Below are positions 23,642 to 33,240 of a stretch of DNA of 64,000 nt, in pieces (the stretch's first letter is position 1; every line of letters starts with the position of its first letter). The stretch is from an uncultured Collinsella sp. (GTDB lineage Bacteria > Actinomycetota > Coriobacteriia > Coriobacteriales > Coriobacteriaceae), in the NCBI GenBank assembly GCA_900545445.1, contig UQZH01000006.1, positions 1 to 64,000 of the forward strand, read 5' to 3'. Under the pieces are notes generated by a model. The model worked only from the letters and a program-made list of their open reading frames with translations. It was not told the origin of the DNA and made no database searches. The translations under genes were made by a program, and so were the position numbers.

Positions 23642-26323
23642 CTAGTCCTCGAGCAGGTCCTCGATAAAGCCGACGCGGTAGTTTTTGAAGATGACCTCGC
23701 CGCCGTCTTGCGTGGCGTCCAGATCGACATCGCCCATGATGCCAAAGTCGTGGTCGCCATCCTCGTCGGCAAAGATCTGGTGCACGTGCCATACGTGCGC
23801 GGTCTTCTCGTCGGACTCGTCGATGGAAAACATCGCGGCGCTGCGGGCATCTCCGTCGGTGAGGATTTCCTCGTGCTGCTCGTGGTAGGCATCGAGCGCC
23901 TTTTGCCAGCGAATTTCGCTCATGCCCCAGCCGTCGTCGAGCTCGCCCAGGTTACGAACGTGCTCGCGGGCGGCAAGGGTCACGCGGCGGAAGAGCGCAT
24001 TGCGCACCAACAGCGTGCAGCCGCGGCGGTCCGCCACGACCTCGTCAATGCCCTGTGGCGGCGCGGCATCGAGGGCCGCCGGGTTGCCGGCGTTCTCCCA
24101 CTCGTCCACCAGGCTCGAGTCCACCGAGCGCACCACAAAGCCCAGCCACGAGATAATGTCGCGCAGGCGCTCGTCGCGTTTCTCGATGGGCACGGTGCGG
24201 TCGAGCGAACGGTAGGCCTCTGCCAGGTAGCGCAGCAAAATACCCTCGGAGCGGGCGATGCCGAGCTTTTGAATGTAGCCCTTAAAATCGCTCGCGCTTT
24301 CCAGCATATCGCGCAGAACGCTCTTGGGAGAGAGCTGATAGTCGTTTGCCCAGGGTACTTCCTGACAGTACTTGTCAAAAGCGGCGTCGAGCAAATCCTC
24401 GAGCGGCTTTTCGTACGTGACGTCTTGAATGCGCTCCAGACGCTCCTCATATTCGATGCCGTCGGCCTTCATCTCGGCCATAGCGCGATCGCGTGCTGCG
24501 CGCTCCTGTGCGCGCAGCACCTGCTTGGGATCCTCGAGCGTTGCCTCGACCATCGAGATCAGATCCATGGTATAGGTCTCGCTCTCGGGATCGAGCAGCT
24601 CCAACGCGGCAAGCAAGAACGGCGAGAGCGGCTGATCGAGCGCGAAGTCCTCGGGCAGATCGACCGTCAGCGCATAGTCGATGCCTGGTGCGGCGTCAGC
24701 CGGGGCGTCGGGTGCGGGCGGCACCTCGGTGCGAACGACGACGCCGGAATCGATGAGCGTGGCGAAGATTTCGTCGGCGCGAACCTCGAGCTTGGCCTTT
24801 TCCTCGGGCGTTTGCAGGCTTGTCTCGATGAGGTCGTGCACGCGGGCTCGCGCATCGCCGCCCTGCTCGACCACGCTAATCACCATGGAGTGTGTGATGC
24901 GAAGGCGCGGCTTGAGCGTTTCGGGCTGCGTCTCGATCAGGCGCTCAAAGGTCTGCTTGTTCCAGGTGACAAAGCCCTCGGGGGCCTTTTTCTTTTTAAT
25001 CTTACGGAGTTTTTTGGGGTCGTCGCCCGCTTTGGCCATAAGCTTGGCATTCTCGATCTCGTGCTCCGGGGCCTCGGCAATCACCATGCCCTCGGTATCG
25101 AAGCCCGAGCGGCCGGCGCGACCGGCAATCTGATGGAACTCACGAGCGCGCAGACGACGCATCTTGTAGCCATCGAATTTGGTGAGCGCGGTGAGGACCA
25201 CGGTGTGGATGGGTACGTTGATACCGACGCCGAGCGTATCGGTACCGCAGATGACGGGCAGCAGGCCCTGCTGTGCCAAGCGCTCGACCAGCAGGCGATA
25301 GCGCGGCAACATGCCAGCATGGTGCACGCCGACGCCGCATCCAAGCAGACGTTTGAGAATCTTGCCAAAGGCTGTCGAGAAGCTCGTTCCCTTGGCCGCC
25401 TCCTTGATGGCCTCGCGCTGCTCCTTGCTGGCGATGCCAAAATTGGCGAGCGACTGCGCCGTCGCAAGGGCGGCATCCTGGCTAAAGTGTACGATATAGA
25501 GCGGGGCCTCGCCACGGCGCATGGCGAGCTCGACGGTGCCCTCGAGGGAGGTCGTCACATAGTCGTAGCTCAGCGGAACAGGACGCGGGGCGTCGACAAC
25601 TAAGTCGCAAGCAGCGCCGGTGTGCTCCTCGAGTGAGGCGGCGATGGCGGTGACATCACCGAGCGTGGCGCTCATGAGCATAAACTGCGTGTGGGGCAGG
25701 GTGAGCAGCGGCACCTGCCAGGCCCAACCGCGGTCGGGGTCGGCAAAGTAGTGGAACTCATCCATGGCCACGCAGCCCACATCGGCGTCCTCACCCTCGC
25801 GCAGCGCATCGTTAGCAAGGATTTCGGCCGTGCAGCAGATGACGGGTGCCTTGGTGTTGATATGCGTGTCGCCGGTGATCATGCCGACGTTATCGCGGCC
25901 GAGCACCTGCACAAGGTCGAAGAATTTTTCGCTGACCAGGGCCTTGATGGGGGCCGTGTAATAACAACGCTTACCCTGCGCCATGCCCATAAAGAGCATA
26001 CCCAGCGCGACGAGCGATTTACCCGATCCGGTCGGTGTGCCTAAGATGACGTGATCGCCGGCTGCCAGGTCCATGAGGGCCTCTTCTTGGTGATCCCACA
26101 GTTCAATACCGCGATCGCTCGTCCATTCAAAGAAACGCTCGAAGGCCTGGTCGGGCGTGAGCCATGGCTCGGGCTCACTGCCATCCTCGGGCTCCCACCA
26201 GGTGGGGGAGAGCGCGCCGAGCGAGCCAAACTCGGCTTCGGTTCCCGTGCCGCCCGAGAATGAGCTGGCGGCGCCGGCGCCGGAGACGGTGCTGGCGGCG
26301 GTATCTGTCGTGGTCTGTGCCAT
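23642..26323 (-). CDS. Ski2-like DEAD/DEAH-box RNA helicase (DUF3516 type)
   Basis: 893-residue superfamily II helicase. A Ser/Ala/Gly-rich N-terminus (~1-50) precedes two RecA-like domains: Walker A GTPTGSGKS near residue 100, Walker B DEFHYF, motif III MSATLGD, and motif VI HQIAGRAGRSG. The C-terminal ~400 residues match the DUF3516 region of actinobacterial relatives of Mtr4/Ski2. I infer an RNA-unwinding role, perhaps in decay or ribosome metabolism. ATG 26323 has a modest purine-rich GAGAGAAAG upstream. Single gene. Confidence 0.9.
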   Translation of the reverse strand: MAQTTTDTAASTVSGAGAASSFSGGTGTEAEFGSLGALSPTWWEPEDGSEPEPWLTPDQAFERFFEWTSDRGIELWDHQEEALMDLAAGDHVILGTPTGSGKSLVALGMLFMGMAQGKRCYYTAPIKALVSEKFFDLVQVLGRDNVGMITGDTHINTKAPVICCTAEILANDALREGEDADVGCVAMDEFHYFADPDRGWAWQVPLLTLPHTQFMLMSATLGDVTAIAASLEEHTGAACDLVVDAPRPVPLSYDYVTTSLEGTVELAMRRGEAPLYIVHFSQDAALATAQSLANFGIASKEQREAIKEAAKGTSFSTAFGKILKRLLGCGVGVHHAGMLPRYRLLVERLAQQGLLPVICGTDTLGVGINVPIHTVVLTALTKFDGYKMRRLRAREFHQIAGRAGRSGFDTEGMVIAEAPEHEIENAKLMAKAGDDPKKLRKIKKKKAPEGFVTWNKQTFERLIETQPETLKPRLRITHSMVISVVEQGGDARARVHDLIETSLQTPEEKAKLEVRADEIFATLIDSGVVVRTEVPPAPDAPADAAPGIDYALTVDLPEDFALDQPLSPFLLAALELLDPESETYTMDLISMVEATLEDPKQVLRAQERAARDRAMAEMKADGIEYEERLERIQDVTYEKPLEDLLDAAFDKYCQEVPWANDYQLSPKSVLRDMLESASDFKGYIQKLGIARSEGILLRYLAEAYRSLDRTVPIEKRDERLRDIISWLGFVVRSVDSSLVDEWENAGNPAALDAAPPQGIDEVVADRRGCTLLVRNALFRRVTLAAREHVRNLGELDDGWGMSEIRWQKALDAYHEQHEEILTDGDARSAAMFSIDESDEKTAHVWHVHQIFADEDGDHDFGIMGDVDLDATQDGGEVIFKNYRVGFIEDLLED

Positions 26324-26444
26324 GTGTTTGCTTTCTCTCGCGATTGTCCGCCAACTATTATGGCGTAGCGGCGGCGCGGAGCGGCAGCGCGCGAGAAAAT
26401 GCAGGAAATGGGCGTTCTACCCAGTCGTTTGGTGCAGTTGCCGG

Positions 26445-26567
26445 CTAAGTGAGTAGACTTTTGCAATATCGCGAGCACATGGCTTTTGCGCAAGGGCTCT
26501 ACCTGCGGTTTTATTTTTCGCTATGCGAGTTGTGCTTGGCTATTGCAAAAAAAGTCTACTCACTTAG
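26445..26567. repeat. Long inverted repeat between helicase and trmB
   Basis: Arms 26445-26468 and 26541-26567 share CTAAGTGAGTAGACTTT as a perfect 17-bp inverted repeat and continue as TTTGCAATA with a 3-nt offset. The 72-nt loop pairs weakly. On the minus strand the trmB side reads through a run of seven T, so it may also terminate trmB. The rest of the 26324-26590 gap shows nothing else. Confidence 0.65.
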
Positions 26568-26590
26568 ATTTGAGGGTCGTTTGCTGGCGC

Positions 26591-27472
26591 CTATTTGCGC
26601 TTGTTTGCCGAAGCCGCGACCATCAGAGGCCCCTGGGACTCCTGAGGCAGGCGCTTCTTGCCTTTCCGGGCACGGTTTCTAAAGTTCTCGACGGCCTCTT
26701 CCATGCCCAGGGGTACATAGGTGAGCTCATCGAGGTTATCGGGCAGGTAGCAGGCAAGGCTTTGCTCCTGCATGCGGCCCGCCGTGAGCTGTTCGTCGGT
26801 TGGCTGCGCACCGGGTGTGGCGCAAATGCCATAGACGACGGCGCCTATCTCGCGCGTGCGGCATTCATATTCGGTCTCGGGATGCTCGGGATGGTCGCGG
26901 CGTACGTCGTCACTTACCCAAAGCGTGTCGTAGCCGGCCGCGGCAAACTGCCCCAGGGCGTAGTCGCGCAATGGCTTGCTGTCGGTGCGCAGCGTGACGG
27001 TGGCGTCGGCTGCAAAGAGCGAGCGATAGAGCATTAGATGGTCGACATGGACGAGTCGTTTTTTGGCGTACTTGGCCTTGGGCTGCGGCGTGGGAAAGTT
27101 AATGGTGATGGCATTGAGCTCGCCTGCGGCAAACAGCTGCGGCAGCGATGCGGCGCCTCGGGGCAGGACGAGTGCGTTGGATAGCTCCTGCTCGCAGATT
27201 TTCTGTGCGGCATAGGCGATGCAGATGGGCTCCTGGTCCATGCCGATAAAGAGGGTGTTTGGCTCGTGGGCCGCGCGCTCTACAAGGTACGTTCCCTTGC
27301 CACAGCCAAGATCAAGGTGAAGGTGTTCGAAGGGCTTGCTGCCAGCTGGCGCACAGGCCTTGCGCCAATCTCCGGCATAGGCCTCGGGGTTCGTCTCAAT
27401 CGCATCGGCGTAGCGCTCCAGGCGCTCCTCGAGCACAAAGTTCTTAGGCGTGCGAACGTGGACGGCTCCCAT
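26591..27472 (-). CDS. trmB: tRNA (guanine46-N7)-methyltransferase TrmB
   Basis: 293 residues. SAM-binding motif I HLDLGCGKGTYL lies near residue 52 and FIGMDQE supplies the acidic ribose-binding residue. The usual catalytic-loop signature DPWPKxRHxKRR is altered to PTPQPKAKYAKKR: Pro-Lys and the basic residues persist but Asp and Trp do not. A basic C-terminal tail (~60 residues) extends past the usual end. ATG follows AAGGAG. Expected to make m7G in the tRNA variable loop. Because the key motif is altered, activity should be tested, but the fold assignment is clear. Confidence 0.82.
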   Translation of the reverse strand: MGAVHVRTPKNFVLEERLERYADAIETNPEAYAGDWRKACAPAGSKPFEHLHLDLGCGKGTYLVERAAHEPNTLFIGMDQEPICIAYAAQKICEQELSNALVLPRGAASLPQLFAAGELNAITINFPTPQPKAKYAKKRLVHVDHLMLYRSLFAADATVTLRTDSKPLRDYALGQFAAAGYDTLWVSDDVRRDHPEHPETEYECRTREIGAVVYGICATPGAQPTDEQLTAGRMQEQSLACYLPDNLDELTYVPLGMEEAVENFRNRARKGKKRLPQESQGPLMVAASANKRK

Positions 27473-27590
27473 GAGGCTCCTTGGTCATAAGTATGGAACG
27501 CATAGCTGCACGTTCCGTCAATGGGTTGAAAAAGGGTGGGCGCAATGTGCCCGAAAGTTGCGGTGCGGCTCGGCGACGAGTCGTCAATGC

Positions 27591-28463
27591 CTACAGGCGC
27601 TTAAGAATCACATAGCGGTTGAGCTCGCCGCTGCGACCGTCGGCATGGAAACGCTCAAGCTCGCGCACGGGGACCTCGCCGCTCTTGTAGAACGTACGGA
27701 CGCCGTGCACCAGGTCGGTGATCTGCTGATCATCAAAGTGATGGCAATAACGGTAGGCGTGACGGTCGTTTTGCCAGCCAATGAGGTGGTCGCCGGCTTC
27801 AAACTGCGCGGAATCGTAACCCTCAAACGGCGGGGTGAGCTCGGCGCGGGCTTCGGCGCGAACGGCCTTGCGCGCCATGCGCTCGTCGTTCATAAACTCC
27901 CAAAAACTGATGGCGATGATGCCACCCGGGCGCGTTTGGCGCACCAAGGCATCAAGTACGCGTACACGGTACTCGCACGACGGCACATGGTGCATAAAGC
28001 CAAAGCAGACCGAGATGTCGGCGAGCGGGGCGTCGAAAAGCACGTCGGGTGTCTCGGCGGGGTTGAGCTTCATAAGGGCGTCGAGTACGTCGAGTTCCTG
28101 GAAGTGCAGGTTGGGAATGCGCAGGGCGTGGCCGCGTGCATCGATGGCCAGGTCCTGGCACGAGTCGACACCATAGAACTCGAAGGGGCAGCTGGCGTCT
28201 GCCGAGGGGCTCGTGCCGTCCACGCCTTTGGCAGCCAGCGTGCCGCCGGCGGCAAAGTTCTCGAAGCGCATGTTGCCGCAGGCAAGGTCGAAGACGCGGA
28301 CGGGATGCTCGATCGTGGCGACGTCGAGCTGTTCGAGCGCAATGTCCATGGTGCGCACCCAGCCGGGCCACGGGGCCTGACGCGTATCGGAAAAGGAGGC
28401 GGAGTGCTCGCGATAGAACGTGTTGTTGAGCTGGATGAGCGATGAGGCGAAATCGCGGTTCAC
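27591..28463 (-). CDS. Trm9-like class I SAM methyltransferase
   Basis: 290 residues. Motif I reads RVFDLACGNMRFENF, followed by GVDSCQDL (motif II) and ISVCFGFMHHVP then RVLDALVRQTRPGGIIAISFWEF, which resembles the order in the Trm9/ALKBH8 tRNA methyltransferase branch. GTG 28463 is chosen because GGAGGGAG lies upstream; an ATG 16 codons earlier has no ribosome site. Trm9 methylates cm5U at the wobble base made by the Elongator pathway, and an elp3 gene lies 2 kb away, so a tRNA role is attractive but inferred. It could equally be a general small-molecule methyltransferase. Confidence 0.7.
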   Translation of the reverse strand: MNRDFASSLIQLNNTFYREHSASFSDTRQAPWPGWVRTMDIALEQLDVATIEHPVRVFDLACGNMRFENFAAGGTLAAKGVDGTSPSADASCPFEFYGVDSCQDLAIDARGHALRIPNLHFQELDVLDALMKLNPAETPDVLFDAPLADISVCFGFMHHVPSCEYRVRVLDALVRQTRPGGIIAISFWEFMNDERMARKAVRAEARAELTPPFEGYDSAQFEAGDHLIGWQNDRHAYRYCHHFDDQQITDLVHGVRTFYKSGEVPVRELERFHADGRSGELNRYVILKRL

Positions 28464-28730
28464 GGCGCGGGACTCCCTCCGTTGGCGGTGCGGAATAAAC
28501 AGTACGACCATACTACCGTTAACGCCGCAACGGGGACAACCAAGCTACGGGTCATTGCTTTGTTTGGACACATTTCCGCAGCTCATATGCACCCGCAACC
28601 GCCGGTTGTCAAAAATCTCACTAGAATAGGTGGCATGCTTTTGGCGGTGGCGGATAGATTTTTAACTGTGCAAGGCGCCTTAAGAACAAAAACGGTCCGG
28701 CGGCACGGCTGGCATCACATAGGAGGAACC

Positions 28731-29453
28731 ATGAATGTAGAAACTGCGCAGCGGCTCGCCGACCTTCGTCGCAGCAAGGGTTTTAGCCAAGAAGGGTTGG
28801 CGCGAAAGCTGGGACTGTCGCGCCAGGCGGTCAGTAAATGGGAGCGTGCGGAGAGCTCGCCCGATACCGAGAACCTGATCTCGCTCGCAAAACTCTATGG
28901 CGTGAGTTTGGACGAGCTCCTCAATCCGAGTGACGAGATCGAGGACGATATCGAATTTGAGAACGAGGACCGCGCCCGTCAGCGCGAGGCCGAGGCCGCG
29001 GAGCGTGCCCGCACCCATGAGGCAGCGGCGCGCGCCACCGAGGCGGCAACACAGGCGAGTGATGCCGCGGCCAAGGCGGCGCAGGCGGCGAGTTGGAGCG
29101 CGCAGGCTGCCAATGCGGCGACGGCTCAGGTGACGGGTGCCGGTGCGACCAGCGTGACTCCGGTGAAAGGTCCGTTCCAGTCGTTCCCGTATTGGGCTGT
29201 GTGCTGGCTGCTGTTCTTTTTGCTGATGTTCCTGTTTGGCGCCGGCCCCTTTGCCGCACTGATCTTCTTTACGATTCCCATCTATCACTGGGTGGCGCGT
29301 GCGCTCGATGGTGATTGGGCGCGCGGGGATATTCAGGTTGGTCCGGCACCGGCGGTCGCTATGACTAAGGGGAAGGACGTTTCCGCTTCGGTTGACGCTG
29401 ACATGGCTGCCGCGGCCACCGCTGAGCCGATTGCCAAAGAGGGTGATGAATGA
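28731..29453 (+). CDS. XRE family regulator with C-terminal membrane segments
   Basis: 240 residues. Residues ~4-65 form a Cro/C1 helix-turn-helix (FSQEGLARKLGLSRQAVSKWE). An Ala/Glu/Gln-rich helical linker (~80-140) leads to two hydrophobic segments (~148-195) that should anchor it in the membrane, then a polar tail. ATG follows AGGAGG. The DUF4097 protein overlaps its stop by 4 nt (ATGATGA), so they are translationally coupled and may form a membrane-bound sensing pair. The 267-nt region upstream shows no other gene. Confidence 0.87.
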   Translation: MNVETAQRLADLRRSKGFSQEGLARKLGLSRQAVSKWERAESSPDTENLISLAKLYGVSLDELLNPSDEIEDDIEFENEDRARQREAEAAERARTHEAAARATEAATQASDAAAKAAQAASWSAQAANAATAQVTGAGATSVTPVKGPFQSFPYWAVCWLLFFLLMFLFGAGPFAALIFFTIPIYHWVARALDGDWARGDIQVGPAPAVAMTKGKDVSASVDADMAAAATAEPIAKEGDE

Positions 29454-30349
29454 TGAAGCTTTCGCATGAATCCAAGGTACGCTTGGGTGTTGGCATCGGA
29501 GCGTTTGTGCTTATCATCGGGCTTGTCTTTGGTGCTTCGCAGCTATTGGCTCATTCCGATATGGTGCGTACGACCGGTATTCTATCTGGAGATTTGTCTG
29601 ATTTTGACGATATGTTTGACGACGATGATCTCTTGGATAGCGGTAACTATTCCGCTCGGCCTCAGCAGCTTTCGAGCGAAACGTTTGATGCCGACGCGTT
29701 CCAATCGCTCGACTTGGACGTGACGTCGGGGACGGTCGAGGTTAAATGTGTCTCTGGCGGCCCGGTGCGTGTTATCGAAAGCGGCCGCGTTGCGAAGGGA
29801 ACGTCTGCTTCTGATGCGGCTACCCGGAACCTTGCTGAGGTCAAGGGCTCTACGCTCAAGATCAGTCAGTTCGACTACGATGATAAGCGCGCGATTGACC
29901 GCACAATTACCATTGAGCTGCCGCGAGATGTTGCGGATAACCTGGTGGGCATTACGGCGAATGTAGGGTCGGGCGACCTGGCGGTCGCGGACATTGCGTG
30001 CCATGATCTGGATATAACGTTGAATTCGGGAGACGTTGAGTTTACGGGCACCGTGACCGACACCCTGAATGCCGAGGTCGGTTCGGGCGACATGACGTTC
30101 GATCTCTACCAGGCGCCCGCGAAGTCGATGGACGTGAGCGTGGGCTCGGGCGATGTGGAGATGACGGTTCCGAGCTCTACGGGCTTTAAGGCGAGCCTCA
30201 CCGTGGGCAGCGGCGATTTCGAGAGCGATTTCCTTCCGCTTGGCTACGATGGCGAGACCATATTGAATCTTGAATTCGACAACGGCGATAAGTCTGCCAC
30301 GTATCGTTTTGAGGTTGGTTCGGGTGACATGTCGTTTGATTCAGAGTGA
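29450..30349 (+). CDS. DUF4097 beta-strand-repeat membrane protein
   Basis: 299 residues: short basic head, one N-terminal membrane segment (~12-33), an acidic stretch (DFDDMFDDDDLL), then an extracellular beta-repeat region with recurring VGSGD and SGDVEF units about every 20 residues, typical of DUF4097/DUF4098 adhesin-like beta-solenoids. Start ATG at 29450 or 29453 overlaps the XRE gene stop. These proteins often neighbour regulators of envelope stress; I infer an envelope role linked to the upstream regulator. Ligand unknown. Confidence 0.85.
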   Translation: MMKLSHESKVRLGVGIGAFVLIIGLVFGASQLLAHSDMVRTTGILSGDLSDFDDMFDDDDLLDSGNYSARPQQLSSETFDADAFQSLDLDVTSGTVEVKCVSGGPVRVIESGRVAKGTSASDAATRNLAEVKGSTLKISQFDYDDKRAIDRTITIELPRDVADNLVGITANVGSGDLAVADIACHDLDITLNSGDVEFTGTVTDTLNAEVGSGDMTFDLYQAPAKSMDVSVGSGDVEMTVPSSTGFKASLTVGSGDFESDFLPLGYDGETILNLEFDNGDKSATYRFEVGSGDMSFDSE

Positions 30350-30395
30350 CGGGTGGTTATCGAAGACTTATAAACCATAGACGCGCTGTTTGATG

Positions 30396-30429
30396 AAGGC
30401 GCCGAAGCCGAGATCGGCTCCGGCGCCTT
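30396..30429 (+). terminator. Rho-independent terminator
   Basis: AAGGCGCCG (30396-30404) pairs with CGGCGCCTT (30421-30429), inner AGCCGA/TCGGCT, followed by TGCCTTT. It ends the XRE-DUF4097 operon just before elp3. Confidence 0.75.
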
Positions 30430-30447
30430 TGCCTTTACAATGGGGGC

Positions 30448-32355
30448 ATGGAACAGATTATCTTGAACATACTCGAGGCTCTGCGTCGCGGCGAGACCGT
30501 GGATGACAAAGCGCTCGTCAAACTGATACATGCCGAGGCGCGCCGCGAGGGTGCCGACAAACGCGATTTGGCCAAGCGCCGTCTGCTGCCGTTCTACCAG
30601 CGGGTTAAACGTGAGGAGCCGGCTCGTTGGGCTGGATGGAATGTCGATGCGGAGCTGGAGCGTCAACTGCTGCAGGTGCTACGCATGAAGCCTCGTCGCA
30701 CGGCTTCGGGCGTGGCGACCATTACCGTCATCACCAAGCCCTGGCCGTGCTCGGGCGATTGCCTGTTTTGCCCCAACGACCTGCGCATGCCTAAAAGCTA
30801 TCTGCACGCCGAGCCGGCATGCGCCCGTGCGGAGCAAAACTGCTTCGACCCGTATCTGCAGGTGAGCGCTCGCCTGACCGCGCTTTCGCAGATGGGGCAT
30901 GCAACCGACAAGATCGAGCTTATCGTTCTTGGCGGTACCTGGAGCGACTATCCGCAAGGGTACCAGGCATGGTTTATGTCGGAGCTCTTCCGTGCACTCA
31001 ATGATGATGCGGTGGCGGGCGTGGCGGCAAATCCCATGTTGGCGCGTCCGGGCATCAGTCGTGCCGAGGCGGGGCGCCTGCTCGACGATGCGCCCGCCGA
31101 TGCCCTGCCGCCGGTGGTGGCGGGGCGTCGCGAGCGCTACCGGGCTGCCGGCATTGCGACAGACGAGGCCGAGCTCGCGAGCGGTGTTGCAGGAGAGCAG
31201 GAGCGCGTGGATGTTGCTGTGGGCGGCTACAACCGTGCGGTGCGTCGTCTGTACGGCCCTGGCACGCCGTGGGGCGAGGTTGCCGAGTGGCAGGCGGCAA
31301 CGATGGAGGAACTTGAGCATCAGCAGCGCATCAACGAGACGGCGAAGCATCGCGTGGTGGGGCTCGTTATCGAGACACGCCCCGATGCCGTAACGCCGCA
31401 GGCCCTCACACTTATCCGTCGCTTGGGCTGCACCAAGATTCAGATGGGTATTCAGAGTCTTGACCAGCATCTACTCGATATCAACGAGCGCCGCATTTCG
31501 GTGGCGCAGATCGAGCGGGCGTTTTCGCTCGCGCGCCTGTTTGGCTTTAAGATCCACGCGCACTTTATGCTCAACTTGCTGGGCGCCACGCCTGATGGGG
31601 ACAAGCGCGACTACGAGCGCTTTATGACCGAGGGCGCCTTTATGCCCGACGAGGTCAAGGTCTACCCGTGCGCGCTCATCGAGGGCTCGCGTCTGGTGGG
31701 CTGTTACGAGCGTGGCGAGTGGCGCCCCTATACCGAGGACGAGCTGCTCGATGTGTTGGCCGACGACATCGTGGTGACGCCGGCGTTCTGCCGCATCAGC
31801 CGCATGATCCGCGACTTTAGCTCCGATGACATCATGGTGGGCAACAAGAAACCCAACCTGCGCCAGCTCGTTGAGAACCGCCTGGCTGCTCGGGGTGACG
31901 GTGCGACGGTGCGTGAGATTCGCTATCGCGAGATCAGCACGGCGGGCGCCGACCTGGACGAGTTGACCCTTGACGAGGAAGTGGCGTACGAGACGCCGGT
32001 GACGCACGAGCGCTTTTTGCAGTGGGTGACACCGCAGGGCAAAATCGCGGGCTTTTTGCGCCTGTCGCTGCCCGACCGCGCGTTTGTTGCCGCGCATGCG
32101 GACGAGTTGCCGACGGTGTCGGACGAGGCGATGATTCGCGAGGTTCACGTGTATGGCATGGCGGCGCGCGTGGGCGATCAAGGCCAGGCGGCGCAGCATC
32201 ACGGGTTGGGGCGTTTGCTCGTAGAGCGTGCGTGCGAGATTGCCCGGGATGCGGGTTATGCGCGTATCAACGTGATTAGCGCGATTGGCACACGTGAGTA
32301 CTATCGTCATCTTGGATTTTATGACCATGGCCTTTATCTGCAAAAGGAGCTCTAG
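30448..32355 (+). CDS. Bacterial Elp3: radical SAM/GNAT tRNA wobble-uridine modification enzyme
   Basis: 635 residues. In eukaryotes and archaea Elp3 makes cm5U at tRNA position 34 using SAM and acetyl-CoA. Here a helical N-terminus (~1-90) precedes the radical SAM core with the cluster motif CSGDCLFC (Cys101, 105, 108), then ELIVLGGTWSDYP and RPDAVTPQ. The C-terminal GNAT domain (~520-635) ends GTREYYRHLGFYDHGLYLQ, as in family members. ATG follows GGGGG. The next gene begins at the base after its stop. Bacterial Elp3 proteins are patchily distributed. Confidence 0.92.
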   Translation: MEQIILNILEALRRGETVDDKALVKLIHAEARREGADKRDLAKRRLLPFYQRVKREEPARWAGWNVDAELERQLLQVLRMKPRRTASGVATITVITKPWPCSGDCLFCPNDLRMPKSYLHAEPACARAEQNCFDPYLQVSARLTALSQMGHATDKIELIVLGGTWSDYPQGYQAWFMSELFRALNDDAVAGVAANPMLARPGISRAEAGRLLDDAPADALPPVVAGRRERYRAAGIATDEAELASGVAGEQERVDVAVGGYNRAVRRLYGPGTPWGEVAEWQAATMEELEHQQRINETAKHRVVGLVIETRPDAVTPQALTLIRRLGCTKIQMGIQSLDQHLLDINERRISVAQIERAFSLARLFGFKIHAHFMLNLLGATPDGDKRDYERFMTEGAFMPDEVKVYPCALIEGSRLVGCYERGEWRPYTEDELLDVLADDIVVTPAFCRISRMIRDFSSDDIMVGNKKPNLRQLVENRLAARGDGATVREIRYREISTAGADLDELTLDEEVAYETPVTHERFLQWVTPQGKIAGFLRLSLPDRAFVAAHADELPTVSDEAMIREVHVYGMAARVGDQGQAAQHHGLGRLLVERACEIARDAGYARINVISAIGTREYYRHLGFYDHGLYLQKEL

Positions 32356-33234
32356 ATGAACAAGCCGAGTGTTTCTGCCGGCGTCGTTGCCGGCGTTGCT
32401 CTGGGGGCCGCGGCGCTTGGCGCGGCCGCTGTCGCTGTCCGTGCTGCCTGTCTGCAGGTTGCGCGAACCCGCAATGGGTTGGCGCGTGTGAAACGCGTGC
32501 ACGATGAGGGCGGCGACGAAGTCCGTGTATTGGTGCAAGGCGGCGTTTACCAAAGCGCAAGCTACGTTGGCGAGCGTTGGGCGGAGCCCGTCTTTGCGTA
32601 CTATCGCGCGTTTGACGACGTGTTTGAGGCTGAGGACGCAATGCGTGATGCTTACGGGCATGGTATCGACCGTATGCTCATGCTGGGCGGCGGCGGGTTT
32701 GCCTATCCCAAGTTTGCACTGATGTCGCACGAGAGCTTGCGCATGGACGTCGTTGAGTACGATGCCGAGATTACGCGCCTGGCGCGCCGTTGGTTCTACC
32801 TGGACGAGCTGGAGCGCACGGTGGGCGATCGCCTGCGAGTGATTACCGCTGAGGCTCGCTCGTATCTGGGCGTGACGAGCGTGGGTCATCGTCGCTACGA
32901 CGTGGTCGTGAGCGATTGCTTTGGCGGTGCCGAGCCCGTACGCGAGCTGGCGACGGTTGAGGCATTGCGTTTGGTGCGAGGCAGCCTGAACCCCGGGGGC
33001 ATCTATGTTGCCAATATCGTGAGTGCGAACAGGGGGAGCGACGTGACGTTCCTGCGCGATTGCGTTGCCGCGGCACTCGAGGTATTCGCCCACGCCTGGG
33101 TGGTCCCATGCGGCGATGCGGAGTTCGGCGGCGAGGAGAACTACCTGCTCATCGCCAGCGACGGCGACTATGTCTTTGCCGAAGCTGTGCCCTTCGACAC
33201 CGACTTCCTCGGCACCGTCCTTCACGACAAGTAA
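32356..33234 (+). CDS. Spermidine synthase-like SAM-dependent protein
   Basis: 292 residues. An N-terminal hydrophobic segment (~6-30) is followed by a Rossmann methyltransferase fold of the spermidine/spermine synthase type: MLMLGGGGFAYPK (motif I), VVEYDAEITRLAR (motif II acidic residue), and YDVVVSDCFGG. The polyamine-binding residues are not obvious, so aminopropyl transfer is not assured. Starts at the base after the elp3 stop and is probably co-translated, which may point to a linked process. Confidence 0.8.
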   Translation: MNKPSVSAGVVAGVALGAAALGAAAVAVRAACLQVARTRNGLARVKRVHDEGGDEVRVLVQGGVYQSASYVGERWAEPVFAYYRAFDDVFEAEDAMRDAYGHGIDRMLMLGGGGFAYPKFALMSHESLRMDVVEYDAEITRLARRWFYLDELERTVGDRLRVITAEARSYLGVTSVGHRRYDVVVSDCFGGAEPVRELATVEALRLVRGSLNPGGIYVANIVSANRGSDVTFLRDCVAAALEVFAHAWVVPCGDAEFGGEENYLLIASDGDYVFAEAVPFDTDFLGTVLHDK

Positions 33235-33240
33235 GTCTCT

